From assembly GCA_038363925.1 (NCBI GenBank), contig JAQQWL010000004.1, positions 3,075,292 through 3,139,291 of the forward strand: a stretch of DNA of 64,000 bases, given 5' to 3'. Both the position numbers and the translations under genes were made by a program. The notes under the pieces were generated by a model. The model saw nothing but the letters and a program-made list of their open reading frames with translations, had not been told where the DNA came from and ran no database searches. Shown here one piece after another: positions 31,964 to 44,571 of this stretch (positions within the stretch are counted from its first letter, which is position 1; each line of letters begins with the position of its first letter). Origin of the DNA: Apiospora phragmitis (lineage: Eukaryota; Ascomycota; Sordariomycetes; Amphisphaeriales; Apiosporaceae).

Positions 31964-34107
31964 GCTATGGTAGATGGAACGGAACCGGGGGCGGTACTTT
32001 AATGGTTTTAAAAGCTTGTTGTTGTTGTTTTCTTGAGCATTAGATACCCAGCGTTGCTTTGGCTTGATTAGCGATAGTCATTCAAGAGTTTAGAGCATAG
32101 TCACCTATGACTTTTTCCATTCCATTCCTTTCCTTGGCAATTGTTTCCCGTCTTCTGCATTGTGTGGATTGAACCACAAGGAGACGTCGCCGCCCCCATT
32201 TTACACCACCTAGGCCCTCGAAGTCGCAATCCCTGGGTCAGTGTTCTTCGCTTGCGCTTATCAACCGGGTTTCCGTAGATCCCATTTGCGCATCACGAGT
32301 CACATGTTGACCAGGCCTAGCCTGATTGCGAGACACTGCGATGAAATGTCGCCCCCATGCTCGCGCTCTGCGATATTTCCTGCGGACCACGTAACAGTGC
32401 CACGCCGTCGTATCGTCTGCCCCGTTTCCCCGTTGACTACGTGGGAAGTGATTCGATCATGGAGCTCGACTGCGTCGCCCGTCACTTTCAATCCAACCAG
32501 CTACCTTGCAGGTCATGGATTTCCATGCATGCCTTCTGTGAGGGACCTCTGAGTTACAATCGGCGCCGCCTTGCAGAATCATGGCTCGGCATCGGCATGG
32601 CCACCTCCTCGTGAGGGGAACGGTACTCAAGTCGTCCACCACCGCTGACGAGGCGTTGAACCTAGGCGACACTGCCACCGACGACCGCGAAGTGGGTGTC
32701 GGCACCAATGACTTCAGTTCCTAGGTATAAGGAGGCCTACAAAGCGGCGACGAAGCATTCCGACAACGTGATGCTGATGATGGCCGCGGGGGAGGGCAGC
32801 GATCTCGAGACGCAGCTGCCCCAAGACGAGGAAAGCACCTCGTGTACTCCTGTCCCCCTTGACAAGGGCAGCTTCATCGTTTACATAAGGACTTCTTCGC
32901 GGTTTCCACGACAAGATTCCCTTCTCTCTCCCTCCTTCGCATTTGCAGAAATCTTGCTTGTGCACCAGTGGCTCTGACTAACTGCAACCGTTTGTTTGTC
33001 AGCCCCTTTCTACTACGGGAAGCTCGTGGGCATGACACTAGAAGGGCCCAACTCCGTGGTGATCTTGAAGACGCACAGCGACACAACTAGAAGACAAAGT
33101 ACGTGAAGGCCAACCGCCATTTGTGGCTCATCGACCGGTGGTGGGAGAACAGGGGTGTGCCCACCTCGCCATGCCTAAAGCCGAGAAAAAGGACTTCCGT
33201 GCGGGCGACCGTTTGAGCCAGGGCAAGGACGATGTTACTGACAGAGAAGGGCGAGTATGAAGGGCAATTGAGGAGGTAGATTGCAAGTAAGGTATGCCAT
33301 CTCCGTCCCCATCCATTCATTCCTCGCAGTAGATTCTTGTCTCCGAGGGACACCTTCATTTGCCCATATTACCGACCCAAACGTGCCTCCTTTCAACCTC
33401 ATTTGGCGGGCATGGCTACTTGGCTAGCACCTCGCTCGATCCGAACATACTTGGACTCGGGGGGCTAAAAGAACGCCCTCAAGTGCCAGCGATCCGTGGT
33501 AGCGCCTGGAGGACTAGAAAGCTGAACGACTCGCCATGCCTGTCAAAAGGATTTTCCAGTGCTACTAAAGTCTACCTGCTCTTGAGGGCTATGTTAACCA
33601 ACAGGCACGGGGACTTCGGGGACTTCTATGTAAAGATTAGCATAAGAACGCCAAATCTACTTGAGTATATGTGATTCTTTGTCAAACCGACGTCGATATC
33701 TTTACAATGGTCTTTAATGATGATCTTTGTTGGACGGGAAATAACAAAGCTCCCCTTGTGTTTCCAAAACAGACGCTGGCTTGCGACAAAACTATTGTTA
33801 GCCGAGTATCACATCCAATGTTATTTGCCCCTGATTGCACCCGCACCAACACAACTTACCTGTTTTGCAGCCACAGGATAGAGATGGAAAATCAATATCA
33901 TTGAAATCGACAGTAACAGGCGCCATGTTGCCAAAACCTCCGGCTATACACGAGTTCTCTCTGTGTATATAAGGCATGGTAGGCCACCAATTCTTATCCA
34001 TCTCAACTCATCACTCAACCCAACACACCACAACCATAACACACCCGAAAGTCTTTAGACACTAACGCTTTTCCGACTACAAGTTTCTACCAATCTACAT
34101 CGACAGC
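31964..34107. other. 2.1 kb, probable gene fragments only
   Basis: Short plus-strand protein-like blocks occur at about 32615-32720, 32710-32920 and 33003-33100. The last begins right after a good CAG acceptor and reads P-F-Y-Y-G-K-L-V-G. They do not join in a single frame and contain stops, so a decayed gene is possible but not shown. 33110-33950 shows nothing recognisable. Confidence 0.3.
33966..33972 (+). promoter_or_regulatory. TATA box of the luciferase-domain gene
   Basis: TATATAA lies 136 bases upstream of the ATG at 34108 and is followed by a CAAC/ACAC-rich leader without upstream ATG close to the start, the usual layout of a strong filamentous-fungal promoter. Confidence 0.5.
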
Positions 34108-35292
34108 ATGGTTCTAAGAAGACTCCTCGAGTCTTACTCGAGTATTGCTCCTCGCTACAGCGCGGTGGCCTATCTCACCTCTCTCATGGAGCAGACTTCT
34201 CCCCCTTCTGCCACAGTATGGACGGAGCCCACAAGCGTTTCAGCAATCCCAACACAGTCACCGCTGCTTTCGGATCCTGTATGGGCTGTCGCCCAACCGG
34301 CAAGGCTTCCTGTCACAGCCGCTGAGTCAGCTCTCCATTCATATGCGGAGCTGGCCCTGGCCCAGCTCGCCCTGCTCTGGGCGAACATGGTGAAGATTTG
34401 GTTCGACGGGCCGTGGGAGACCATCTGCTCGTTGCTCTCGATGCTCTACCACGCTTTCGACAAGGTATGTCTCCAGTCCCGCTTCTTCACTCACTACTTC
34501 CTCCCCCTCCTCTGCCTCTGGCTGATTTACCGCGCCTTCCGCCTCGTCAGTGATGGTTACGAGGCCTACCTCGACCTGGGCCGCGGCGGCACCCCGTCCA
34601 CCTTCAAGGGCTGGATCCGCACCCTGCGCCTCAAGCACACGGCCCGCCTCGACGTCCTGCAGCCGCCGCGCATCCCACCCTTCCTCGACCTCTACCGCGG
34701 CCGGCTCTTCGAGCTGGCCCCGCGCCTGGGCCCGCGCCCTACGATGAAGGGTGTGGCGCCGCAGCGGCAGGCCGACCAGAAGGCGTCTCCCTCGACCTTC
34801 TTCCGTCTCAGCAACATGTTGGCCGCCGAGGCCCAGGCCCACCCGCAGCACCTCCGCATCGCCACGTCCTTCCTCGAGGGCCACCTGCAGGCGCTGCGCA
34901 AGGTCGTCCCGGAGGGCCAGCTCATGGGTCCCGACGACAAGAACGGCGCCTGGGAGCATGGCGGCGAGATTGCGCACCCGCACCGCCTCGACAGCTCCAT
35001 GCACGTTGTCCTGCACCCCGAGGACGTCCGGGCTGTCATCGAGGCCGGCTGGGGTGAGCGTCACCCGCTGGCGATCGCCACTCCCTTCTGGAAGTGGCTG
35101 CACCACAAGTGGGAAAGCAACCGCCGCCCCGTGCCCGAGTACCTGGTAATCCTCTACGCGCCCCGGACCGCCCGGGACTACGAGGTCTTCAACAGCATCA
35201 TCCAGGCCGCGGTGTGGTTCGCCACGGGCGGCGAGGTCTATCCCATCGACGAGAACACGTACCCGTTGGCGGAGGATGAGCCTCAGCAGTAA
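34108..35292 (+). CDS. luciferase-domain (DUF5519-type) membrane protein
   Basis: A single exon encodes 394 residues. The first 110 residues are Ser/Pro/Ala-rich. A hydrophobic segment at about 124-145 is a likely membrane anchor. The C-terminal 200 residues match my memory of the fungal luciferase domain: the F-L-E-G-H block, the acidic E-H-G-G-E-I-A-H-P-H stretch, H-V-V-L-H-P-E-D-V-R-A-V-I-E-A-G-W-G-x-R-H-P-L, and the V-P-E-Y-L-V-I-L-Y-A-P-R block. This family is named for a domain first described in a luciferase-like protein; light emission is not implied. Catalysis and substrate are unknown. The coding sequence is strongly GC-rich and has no indels. A TATA box and a CA-rich leader precede it. 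Confidence 0.75.
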   Translation: MVLRRLLESYSSIAPRYSAVAYLTSLMEQTSPPSATVWTEPTSVSAIPTQSPLLSDPVWAVAQPARLPVTAAESALHSYAELALAQLALLWANMVKIWFDGPWETICSLLSMLYHAFDKVCLQSRFFTHYFLPLLCLWLIYRAFRLVSDGYEAYLDLGRGGTPSTFKGWIRTLRLKHTARLDVLQPPRIPPFLDLYRGRLFELAPRLGPRPTMKGVAPQRQADQKASPSTFFRLSNMLAAEAQAHPQHLRIATSFLEGHLQALRKVVPEGQLMGPDDKNGAWEHGGEIAHPHRLDSSMHVVLHPEDVRAVIEAGWGERHPLAIATPFWKWLHHKWESNRRPVPEYLVILYAPRTARDYEVFNSIIQAAVWFATGGEVYPIDENTYPLAEDEPQQ

Positions 35293-38200
35293 GAGACTTT
35301 TGTCTCTGAAACCCCTCCCCATCTTCACCATCTATGATTTTGCGAAGTAGTTTCTAGCCCGAGCCCTGAGTTTAAGTGGTGTCTAGAGCTATGTTTTTGT
35401 TTTTGCGGAGTGGCGTCTTTTGGCACACTCATTTGTTTTATCTGTTTTCGTGGCAAGAAGCCCTAGCACTAGAAAAGAAGAAAAGAAAAAGGAAATGTTT
35501 ACCCAGAACTTGCATTCCCCTCGTGACAACGTGAAACTCCATCTCATATATTGAATTTACCTTAAGTCTGAATGTTGATGACATGTACTCCCAAGACGCC
35601 TCTTGTATCTTCCATAGGACACTGCAGCCATTTCAAACCATTCCAAGTTCCCATATTGTCTTGGTGACCATCGCCGCCGGCCAACCGGGAGACGATCTTC
35701 TCCTGCTCGGAGATCCGAGCTGGGCAGTTCCAAGAATATCAGTCCGATGTGGGAATCTTCCTTGTTCCGCTGGATGTGGGCTGGAAGATGGTCTCTCGCA
35801 ACACAGCGACGCTGAAGAGCAACGCATGGCATCAAAGCTCTTGTCGGCCTCTGGTGGCCTGATTTGGCACATGCCGAACATGACCTCAGCAGCCTGCACC
35901 GTTATATTCAACGACCAGCACACTGGGACTGCCCCAAACGCCAATGCCTCAGTTGATCATCTCCTGGCCTTTGCCAACGCTCCCGGTGCACCTTGATCCG
36001 GTCACAGCCCCGTCCGAGACTCGGACCTCGTCGCCTGCCAGATCGTGCGGGGGCGTGAGCCCGCCACCAACAACTTCGTCAACTCCTGCGCCGTGCTGTA
36101 ACCTCTAGATACGCATGAGGTGGCTCGAGCTTCGGGCTACGGCCGGTTCTCACGCCAAGTAGGGCTACGCGGTCTGTGCAGAGTCAGGAGAGAAAAAGAA
36201 GCAGGGCTTGGCCCGGCATCCGGGCTGCCATCCGAATTGGTAGGGGAAACCAGAAGAAGGAAATCAACGGCCAAATATCTCGGGCGAATGGGGCCCCCGG
36301 GTCCTCCGTGCGCATCACCCCGGGCGTGCGTTTTCCACATTGCCAAGAAAGGTGGATTCGGGTATTCCGTATTAGACCCTCACATTTTCGAATTCGGGAT
36401 TGGAGATGAGGGCTGTTGGTCCGATATTCCCGGTCTGTTCATCTCGCTACGAGGTCCATCGTACTTTACTTTGGAGTTGTTCAGGATTTCACTTCACTTG
36501 CCTACTACTGGAGAAGAGTCACGGTTAACCAAACAGAAGAGCAACTACATAGACATGATACCGCGCGCTACACACCCAGCCGTCAGAATGCATAGTGTGT
36601 GTTCCTCTGGGCATCCGCCCTCCACGTAATATAGCAGCATGACTCGCGTTTAACCGAAGATCAGCCAATGTATCAACCTTCGCTTCTTAGCTCAAGGATG
36701 ACAATTTCTGCCAACAAGAAAAAGGGGCAAACTAAGAAGCTTCAATGTACCGTCATGTGGTGTACAAGAGAAAATATCAGGCAGAGCTGGAGGAAAGTGA
36801 GTGTGACAAGATGTCCATGAGCATCTCACAAATTTTATCTTGTCTTCACAATCAGGGCCATGAACTTTGCGTGACTTGATTGCACGATGTCAGATATCAT
36901 GACCGAAACAGCTTATACAATTCTTTAGCTAGACCTACGGTATTCCACTGGGCAATTCAAGGGGCTGCCCCAACTCTCATCTTTGGTGATGGGCCAGGGA
37001 CAGGGAAAGCTTTCACATGCCGATTGCAATATTGGAATATGGACATGCAAATCGGGTTGTTCCGGGATGACTTTGCATGCATATACGTTACCCCCTGAAA
37101 GTTTGTTAATTGACGAACACCGTTTCGGACTTCAGACAGAGTATCGACAGGCTATATTTGTGTAGGAAGTATATCGATGTCCTATTTGAAATATTAAAAT
37201 ATGGAGGATATAGTACCGTCACATTAACTAGTATACGTTTCAGTACGATAGAGGTATTGCAGACGCATGAAATACCTGTACAAGGGCTCTCACACAAGGA
37301 TGCGATTTAAACAAACTTTCAAGGGGTAACGCTACTGGGGAGAGACCCATCAATAAAGTGACAAACGTGCAGCGGAGGTTACATTACAGGGTGGGTATAA
37401 GACTGGGTAGGTATAAAACTGGACTAGAAGAGTATCTACGCGCGCGTTCGTACGAAGCAGTTGGGTAATTACTCATCCAAATAGTGGTGCTCGTACGAAA
37501 AAAAGAGAGGGAAAAAGATAAGGAACGAGGCCACGCGTCACATCGTCCTCCCCCATCGCCCATTATTCAATCCCAAGGCGCAGTCTCGTCAAGTCGACCT
37601 TGGAATAAACAAGTGAATATTGTCTCAAGAGTCGCAGCACAATTAGGTAAGTCCATTGACACTGAAGTCACGATCGGAGGCCTTGGCCTCTCGCCGAATG
37701 GAGTAATCTGGTCCCCAAATTGATCTGGATCGTCTGCTCGGTGAGATGGAGATTATTGGTCCCATACTAGTGAGCTCGGACCAACTGGCGAGCTCACTGT
37801 ATTGGAACGTTTGGCTGGGCTGGCGGTGGCACGGCCGCGGCCGGCTGACCGGATACGTCGCCGGCGTCAATTATTGACGACTTAGTGGGTGATACTGTAG
37901 TAATGGCCAACCGTCGATCAGCAAGCAGCCATTCTGGCCATCGGACCCTGTGACACGATTAACAAGACCACCCCCCCTGGTTACCCGAGCTCCTTGGCTA
38001 CCATTTGGCCCTGCATGGCCCGGCGATTGGGTGCTGACGTGAGGTTGTCTTGGGTTACGTTTCAGGAACCGAACCACCATGGCAAAGAAGCCAACGAATG
38101 ATATGGTCACTTGGCCATGCACTTCAGAGGAGTATTTTTTTTGGATAAGTCGACCACATGATCAGACTTTCCAAGTCCGTGAGCATCAAATGTAGGCAAC

Positions 38201-38345
38201 AAGTAGGCTGCAAAAGCCATCACTTTGCAAAAGTCATCTCCGTAAGTTCTGTTACAATGCCAGGCTCGAATAAATCGATATTAATTACTTTTTGTTCACT
38301 ATTACTGGATAGTCTATCTAATCACATAGGGAGAGATAGAAAACC
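35293..38345. other. 3 kb gene desert
   Basis: A plus-strand ORF at 35583-35996 continues past its TGA in frame to 36104 with ordinary composition, which may be the end of a dead gene, but no motif supports it. 36120-36660 has an ORF without features. From 36660 to about 38340 the sequence is more AT-rich and shows only short ORFs. No repeats with clear ends were seen. Confidence 0.35.
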
Positions 38346-39885
38346 CTAAAACAGCTTGGGATCCTCGGCGTACTTGGTCCACAACGGATGCTTCATCAGC
38401 CCTTCGAGCGCGCCGTTCTCCACGCCGACAATCATCTCGATGCCCGGCTTGTCGGGGCGGTCCGGCAGCACGATGTGGAAGCCGTGGCAGACGCCCACCG
38501 AGGGCGCCCGCATGGCCTTGCACCGGCCGCCCAGAGCCGGGCCCCATTCGAGGCCGTAGTACGTGTTGTCGCGCCAGTTCGAGGTGATCATGTTGCGGCC
38601 GGGCACGTCCAGGAAGACCTGGGGCGCGATGCGGTTTAGGTCCTCGACCTCCTCGAGCATGGCCTCGAGCTTGTGTACGACGTCCGGGTCCTCGCTGCGT
38701 TGCGCCACCGACTGGCGGCACAGTATAGCCAGGTCGGCCATCGAGGAATCTTGTACGACGCTCTTAAGGTCGTGGAAGACAGGCGCCCACGCCAGTAAGT
38801 TGCCGATCGTGTGCTTATGCAGGCCCGCACGCCGCCGCTCGTCGAGCGCGATGATGATGTGGGACGGCCGCTCCGGGTCCTCCTTAATGGCGGCCTCCAG
38901 GTCCGGGTGCTGCACCTCCATGACCACCTTCCACACTAGCGCGTTGAGGGCGTCGTTGGTCGAGACAAAGGTGGGAATGTCCTTCTTGCCCCGCAGAGTC
39001 CGGAGGTTCTCCTGCGTCGGCTGGCAGTCCTTCTTGAGCTGCTCGAGCGCCTGGGGCGAGAAGTGGAAGACGTTGGCCGAGTGGATCGGGGCCAGCAGCT
39101 TAGGCGGCGGGCCCTCGGGCGTGAAGGGCAGGATGATGTACTCCGGATGCGTCTCGATGCCGGGGGCGGCCGGGAGGTGCGCCCGCTGCGACTTGCTGAG
39201 CTTCTCACGTTCCTTCAGGAGTGCCTGGACGTCGACGGGATCCGCGACTGGCACGTTCTGCGCCTTGGCAATCTCCTCGGCCAGCACCCGGGTGAGCACA
39301 TAGGCAGCCGTGGCGTCGGCCGCCGAGTGGAAGATGCCCATGCACAGTAGTAGGCCGCCCTTGATGAAATTGGCCTGCAAATAGGTCGTGTGAAACCAGA
39401 GCGCCATATCGTTGGCGTCGACCCAGATCCCGCGCGGGCAGGTCTTCTCCGGTGTCAGGAGCGCCATAGGATACTCCTTGGCCTTGAAGTCGGCAAAGCT
39501 GACAAAGTCCCCGTCCCCGCGCAGGTCCTTGACTTTGAAATCCTCGACCTCGCCCTCGGGGAAACGCCGCCACTCAAAGCGGCCGGGCTTACTGCTGCCG
39601 TCCATGACGGGGACCATCTTAAAGCCCGCTGGGGGGCAGCGAGCCTTCATGGCCACGTAAGCCTTCTTCAGAAGGGATGTGACATTATCACTGCAGTGCA
39701 AATGTTAGTATTGCCAAGGCCCAGGCCCAGAGTACTGTGAGAAGAGAAAGGGTAAAGAGGAACGCTCAACGTACATATCGTAGTTTTCGGGGAGCTCAAA
39801 GCACAGACCTGCCGAATCCAGCCCTTGGGCCCATGTGCTCTGTGTTGAGCAAGTCCGTGTGGGCGTACAGGTCGGGTGACGACAT
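38346..39885 (-). CDS. BAHD-like acyltransferase (trichothecene 3-O-acetyltransferase family)
   Basis: Exon 1 (39885-39775) and exon 2 (39690-38346) are separated by an 84-base intron with a TACTAAC branch site. Exon 2 is a continuous 448-codon frame. It has the HxxxD catalytic motif as H-S-A-A-D (about residues 158-162), where the His is the general base, and a C-terminal Y-G-L-E-W-G-P in place of the usual DFGWG. This is the fold of acyl-CoA-dependent O-acyltransferases such as the trichothecene acetyltransferases. The frame that leaves the ATG in exon 1 is one base out of phase with the L-C-F-E-L-P block before the donor, so one base appears extra in exon 1 or the gene is broken there. The likely role is acylation of a hydroxyl on a small molecule, probably after P450 oxidation; this is inferred from context. 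Confidence 0.78.
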
Positions 39886-41057
39886 TTTGGCTCGCTAACG
39901 TCGGTAAAAAATGGAGTTGCAGTGAGTGCAGTGAGTGAGTGTAGTCTTGGGTAAAAGGAGGGAGGCGAAGGATTGTACGGGAGCGGATTGCGGTTTAGGA
40001 AATCCAGGAACAATGCATGTACGCACGTGGCTTGGGGTATAAAAAGGGAAGGAATTCACCTCCTGAAACTCATCCGTCGTACGATGCCACGAGCTCAGTG
40101 GAGATTCTGATAAGAGCGCCAGGGGGGTTCCGTCCCCTTTCGATTGCAGCAGCTCCTGAAAACCACTGCGTGTGCTTGTGCGGACTCTTCTATTGGTCTT
40201 GGCCGGCCCACCCACACAACTACAAGTACCAGAGTCAAGTCGACGCCGTTGAGCGTTGGCTGTGCCGCAGCAGACGGAGGAGGTTCAATGGAGCCCTCAT
40301 GCAAGTGAAATGTGAAGATAATTGATACATACCGTTTATTCTGCCACGCCTATACCTATTCTGATTAGTGTCAAACCCCCTGCAAGTGGATAAGGGGCTA
40401 TGGCCCACCGGGTGTACTCCCGTCGTGGCAGACTATACGCTCCCCGTAAGATAAACTTTGCACTTACCAAGGCAGCAAGGGACAGGAGTTTTAATAATCA
40501 GTGCAAATACTCCAGACTTCGGTCCACCTCAGGGTCCACGTTCCCACTTATCAGCCAATTCTTCGCTCGCTTGACTCGTGTAGGAATGTAGGGGTAGCAG
40601 AAGGAATAGCACAAGTACCGGCCGAGATAAAATGATAGCGATGATGATAATAATAATAATATACGTCTTGGTTAGCAAGGCCCGGCAGGATCGCCTACCC
40701 TGCGCTTTCTGAACTGGGAAAATGCAAGAGGTAATCGAGGATATCGGCATCTGGCAGCCAGGAAGAAGGTAGTAGCAGGCACGCCGGGCTGGGCTGTTAT
40801 GTCGCGCGCTGTTGATCGCTTAGCGAGCCTATGGGCGTGGTTAGGTACCACCCATCATGCGGCACGGGGGATTACGCCAGGGGTGCATGCAATTCCTGTG
40901 CCTTGCCACCGGTTACGTGAGTCTTATTAAGTAAAGTAGAAACCTTCAAGAACGGCCAACCCATATTGCCGTAGCCATCAAGTTTCCCCTACCGCTGGGC
41001 AGTTGTCGACGACCAAGACAGGACAGGACGACATAGCAGCACCAAACGAACTTCACG
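39886..41057. other. divergent intergenic region, 1.17 kb
   Basis: It lies between the acyltransferase start and the rhodopsin-like start, so it probably holds both promoters. It contains a CACGTG box near 40025 and a TATAAAAA word near 40038 on the plus strand that is not positioned for either gene, and an AATAATAAT microsatellite near 40647. No gene is seen. Confidence 0.45.
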
Positions 41058-42465
41058 ATGGCAGAGATACAACCATACCCGCAAATTGTGGCGCTGGTAG
41101 GCCCGCCTCCGGCCGGCCTGAATCTTCGCGAGGACAACTACTTCATCTACAACGTCGTCGCCTGTGTCTTCTTCGGCCTGGCCGTTGTCGCCGTCATGCT
41201 TCGAGTCTATGTTCGCATGACCCGAGGTGCCTCTCTGGCCATGGACGACCACACTATTGTCGCTGCCATTGTAAGTCGGGCTGTTGTGGCCAAAGCCACT
41301 ACGCGTACGCTTGTCGTGGATGGATGGTTTCTAACCTGGGTGTGTGTCCAATAGTTTACCGCTGGGACGACTCTATTTATGACGTTGTACGCGGCGAAAG
41401 TCGGATCGGGTCAGCATATTTGGGCGATCAACCCGGCCGACCTGGTGATACTTCTGAAGGTGAGTTTCCGATTCTTCGCCATCTCCGTCCGCATCCTGGT
41501 TACTCATGCACATCACCCGACGAGCAGATGGTCTATGCCGAACCATGGGTCTACGCCACCGCGGTCACGGTCACGAGGGTGAGCATTCTCTTGCTCTACC
41601 ACCGCCTGTTCGACACCAACACGACGAGCAACATGGTCTATGTCTGGCAGACGCGGGTCGCCATCGCATTCACCGCCGCCTATCCTCTCGTCATGTACAT
41701 CGTCATGGCGGTCGCCTGCCGGCCCCTCTCCTTCTACTGGACGAAGTATCTCGGGGAGACGAATGGCGTCTGCATCGATGTCATGGGCTTCTACCTCGCT
41801 TTCGGCGTCCTCAATATGATCAACGACCTGATCATCCTGGTCTTGCCGATCCCTACCATCGCCAAACTGCACATGGACTGGAGGAAAAAGTTGTCGATTA
41901 TGGCAATCATGCTACTGGGATGCTTGTATGTGGTGGCTGACACTCCCAACCCCCAACCCCTACAGCCCGTGGTTTACTGACAGATACTTCTTTTTGGTGT
42001 TATATAGCTCCTGTGTATCCAGTATGATCCGTATCTATTACCTCGCCATGCTCGCCGGTGAAAAGTTGGACATGCCGTGGTGGTTCGGGCCCGGCATGGG
42101 GTGGTCCTCTCATCGAGCCCTCCGTCGCCATCATCACGGCCTGCCTGCCGACCCTCGCCCCCCTGTTCCGCAAGTCCAAGCCGGCCAACGCAGCATCCTA
42201 CAACTTCTCGGAACCCCGGTTCAAGCCCAGCCAGCGCACTGACTGCGCGGCCGAGCGGGGGGAGCAGTGGACCAAGATTGACGACGACGACGAGATCGAG
42301 TTGACGCGGAACGGGCAGCGGGCGTCGTCTTATTCGCCGAGCGGGAAAACGGACCCCGACGTGCACCATGACGGCGGCGTCATCACCGTTTCCACGCAGG
42401 TGGACGTCTCGAGTTCCCACTCGCAAGTCGACACGCAGCCTTGGAAGGACAAGTCGGCCTGGTGA
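41058..42465 (+). CDS. rhodopsin-domain (PTH11-like) membrane protein, one-base shift
   Basis: Four exons, 41058-41270, 41355-41459, 41528-41925 and 42008-42465, join in phase except for one extra base at the run of four G at 42098-42101. Without it the frame would give about 390 residues. The protein has about seven membrane helices, a Gly-rich extracellular loop before helix 3 (Q-H-I-W-A), the R-V-S-I-L-L-L-Y motif, a Cys-containing loop and the late helix block E-P-S-V-A-I-I-T-A-C-L-P-T-L that is conserved in the family. The hydrophilic tail of about 100 residues is acidic and Ser-rich. A plasma-membrane sensor role is possible. The gene is divergent from the acyltransferase. Confidence 0.75.
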
Positions 42466-43004
42466 AGCCGGACTTCGGTTCTTCGTTTGTATGCCTTCTT
42501 TTCACATGCCTTGTCGAAGGCATGTAGGATAAATTATATTTTATATTCAGCCTTCTGCTTCTAAGATACATTATTACAAAGATATGTGATGGTAGAGAAA
42601 TTTACGACTAATTTTATAAACTTGAAAAGTTATTGTACTTGCTGTCCTGAACATGTTTAGCTGTTCCGTTGTGTAATTAGGGGAGGGGGGAGGGGGGCAT
42701 GATTTTTCGATGGTGGTAGCAACGACGGTTTGTGGAGGCCACCTCAAGACCGTTGTGCAAGCAACAGTGGAATTATGTTTTGCAGTCTGCGGAAGAAGAC
42801 ATTGCATGTTGTGCTTAAAGTGTGTGGCTGGCCGCGTCGAGAGCTTTTCGGCAGAGCCATCACCCATTTGCCACACTAAAGGATCGGAAATAAACCACGC
42901 CTCCTCAAATACCAATAATTACCGCATCCGTGTTCCCTACCCCGGTATCGGTTGCAGTCCTAGTGTTTCAGCCTGCTCCCTATAGCACCACCGACCGGAT
43001 TCGC
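42466..43004. other. convergent spacer
   Basis: About 540 bases that include a G-rich microsatellite near 42682-42698. It holds the 3' ends of the membrane-protein gene and of the minus-strand gene at 43005. No gene is seen. Confidence 0.5.
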
Positions 43005-44362
43005 TCAGGAGATGCCACCAGAGCGCAACAACACCTGCATAACCGTGTCGTGGCCCATTTTCTTTGCGACCTCCAGGCACTGCTGTACGTCTTGACCCAG
43101 CTGCGGAGATTCCTTGTCGACGAGCTCGAACAGGACCTCAAAGGTTCGCGGGTTTCCGTACTCCACCGCCGCTTTCCAGGCTTCTCCTGGCGGAAACCAC
43201 CTGTCCAAGAGGTAGGCCACCGCCTCGGCACGGCCGTACCTCGCCGCGCACCACACGGACCCCTCGAGGCGCTTGCACGACAGAGAGACCGGGCTCTCCG
43301 GGCTGACGCCCAGGTCCGGGGTGGCGCCCAACTCCATCAAATAGCCCATAAGCGGAATATTGCCCCTCTCGGCGGCCTTGCATAGGAGCGCCGGAAGGCA
43401 GTTCTCCGCCCCAAAATGAGGATTGTCGTGGTAGTAGGGCACCAGCCCCGTGGAGGAAGTAGCGGGCGCGCGTGTACAGTAAATCGAATATCCCCACGTC
43501 ATTGGCGTACTCGAGGCACCCAAAGAAGACGGCCCTCAGCTTCTCGCCGTATGGATCTTGGACGTGGGGCTCGAGCTCCAGGGCCAGTCTGACGGTGGAA
43601 ACGTGATTGCCCTCGACGGCGCCTCTGAGGACCATGTTTTTGGCAAGCCATACATTCCAGTGGTCCGGGTCCCGCAGCTTGTAGTCGAGATAGAGCCGCT
43701 GCCACCAGAGGCTCGTCGAAGAATGCACTGAACAACTTGTCAATGACGATGACGGCCGCGGCCCGGAGCCGGAGGGTTGCTTACTGGGGGTTCTCGGTGG
43801 CGCCTCTGGCAATCAAGGATGAAGGGCAGTCAAGATCGGAGAGGAGATGTCGGGCGAGTGCCACGTCGTTCGTATATCCCGCAACCGCCAAGAGTGTTTG
43901 GATCAGTTGCCTGTCATCCTCGTGGATGGATTCACCAAAGCGGCCCCATATAGACACAGGATAAAAGGGCGCCGAGATTCTAGCCACGGCACATATTTCG
44001 CCGAGGCAATCCCTCAAGGCAGCGTGACCATGGTCTCCCCGAAAGGCGACGACGCGCTCACCAGCCCGCCGCAGCACCAGCAAGGGCCGTAGCCATCCCT
44101 CCGGCGGCTCGGGCCCGGATGCTTTGTAGGCCAGGTACTGTGGCCACAGATGCAGCGTGTTTTCGCGATCGATGATCCCGGACGCATAAATAGCTTCCAC
44201 CACAGCTGTGGCCCATGCCCGGCTAACCTTTCTTAGACGTAATGCTGTTTTCGCGGAGCCGAGAGCGTTGACCGCGGCAATGAGGATCTCGTCGAACAGC
44301 TTCGGGGGCAAGGATGAAAAGGGCATGACTGGTAGGAGTGAACCCTTGGTGCTAGGTATCAT
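43005..44362 (-). CDS. F-box-like protein with ankyrin-type repeats, two one-base shifts
   Basis: Exon 1 (44362-43785) encodes an F-box-like N-terminus (L-P-P-K-L-F-D-E-I-L, then L-R-K-V-S-R-A-W) followed by helical repeats. A 57-base intron leads to exon 2 (43727-43005), which reads as ankyrin-like helical repeats (A-A-E-R-G-N-I-P-L-M-G-Y-L-M-E-L-G-A and A-A-R-Y-G-R-A-E-A-V-A-Y-L-L-D). Exon phases agree only if one C of the run 43790-43786 is extra, and the repeats stay in frame only if one G of the run 43449-43446 is extra. As written the gene is broken twice; as repaired it would be about 430 residues. Such proteins usually act as SCF ubiquitin-ligase adaptors or protein-interaction scaffolds. 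A start at 44326 (M-P-F-S-S-L) is closer to the usual F-box start. Confidence 0.65.
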
Positions 44363-44571
44363 ATGCTGGGCGACTCTTACTCATGCATCGGCGAGCGGTC
44401 GAAACCAGCGAATCCAAGAAGAATGCGGGGGTGGGGTGGCACCGAATGGATGACAAACAAGTCGATGTAACATCAGATCGTATGTTTTTCGCACGCAAGG
44501 GTGGAACTCGACCATATTTGTGCGATATAATGGTATATACGCACTCCCGTGTGACACATGTGGTATCTCAA

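Noticed and set aside
34339..35331. 330-codon minus-strand ORF
   Set aside because: It is the antisense shadow of the GC-rich luciferase-domain gene; high GC keeps the opposite frame open.
35583..36104. ORF 35583-35996 and its in-frame extension as a gene
   Set aside because: Composition is ordinary, but there is no motif, no intron evidence and an internal TGA; left as part of the gene desert.
36880..37098. ORF with a Walker-A-like G-D-G-P-G-T-G-K word
   Set aside because: Only 72 codons, AT-rich, no flanking ATPase motifs and no splice context; the word probably arises by chance.
40038..40046. TATAAAAA word on the plus strand
   Set aside because: It is about one kb upstream of the next plus-strand gene and in the wrong orientation for the acyltransferase.
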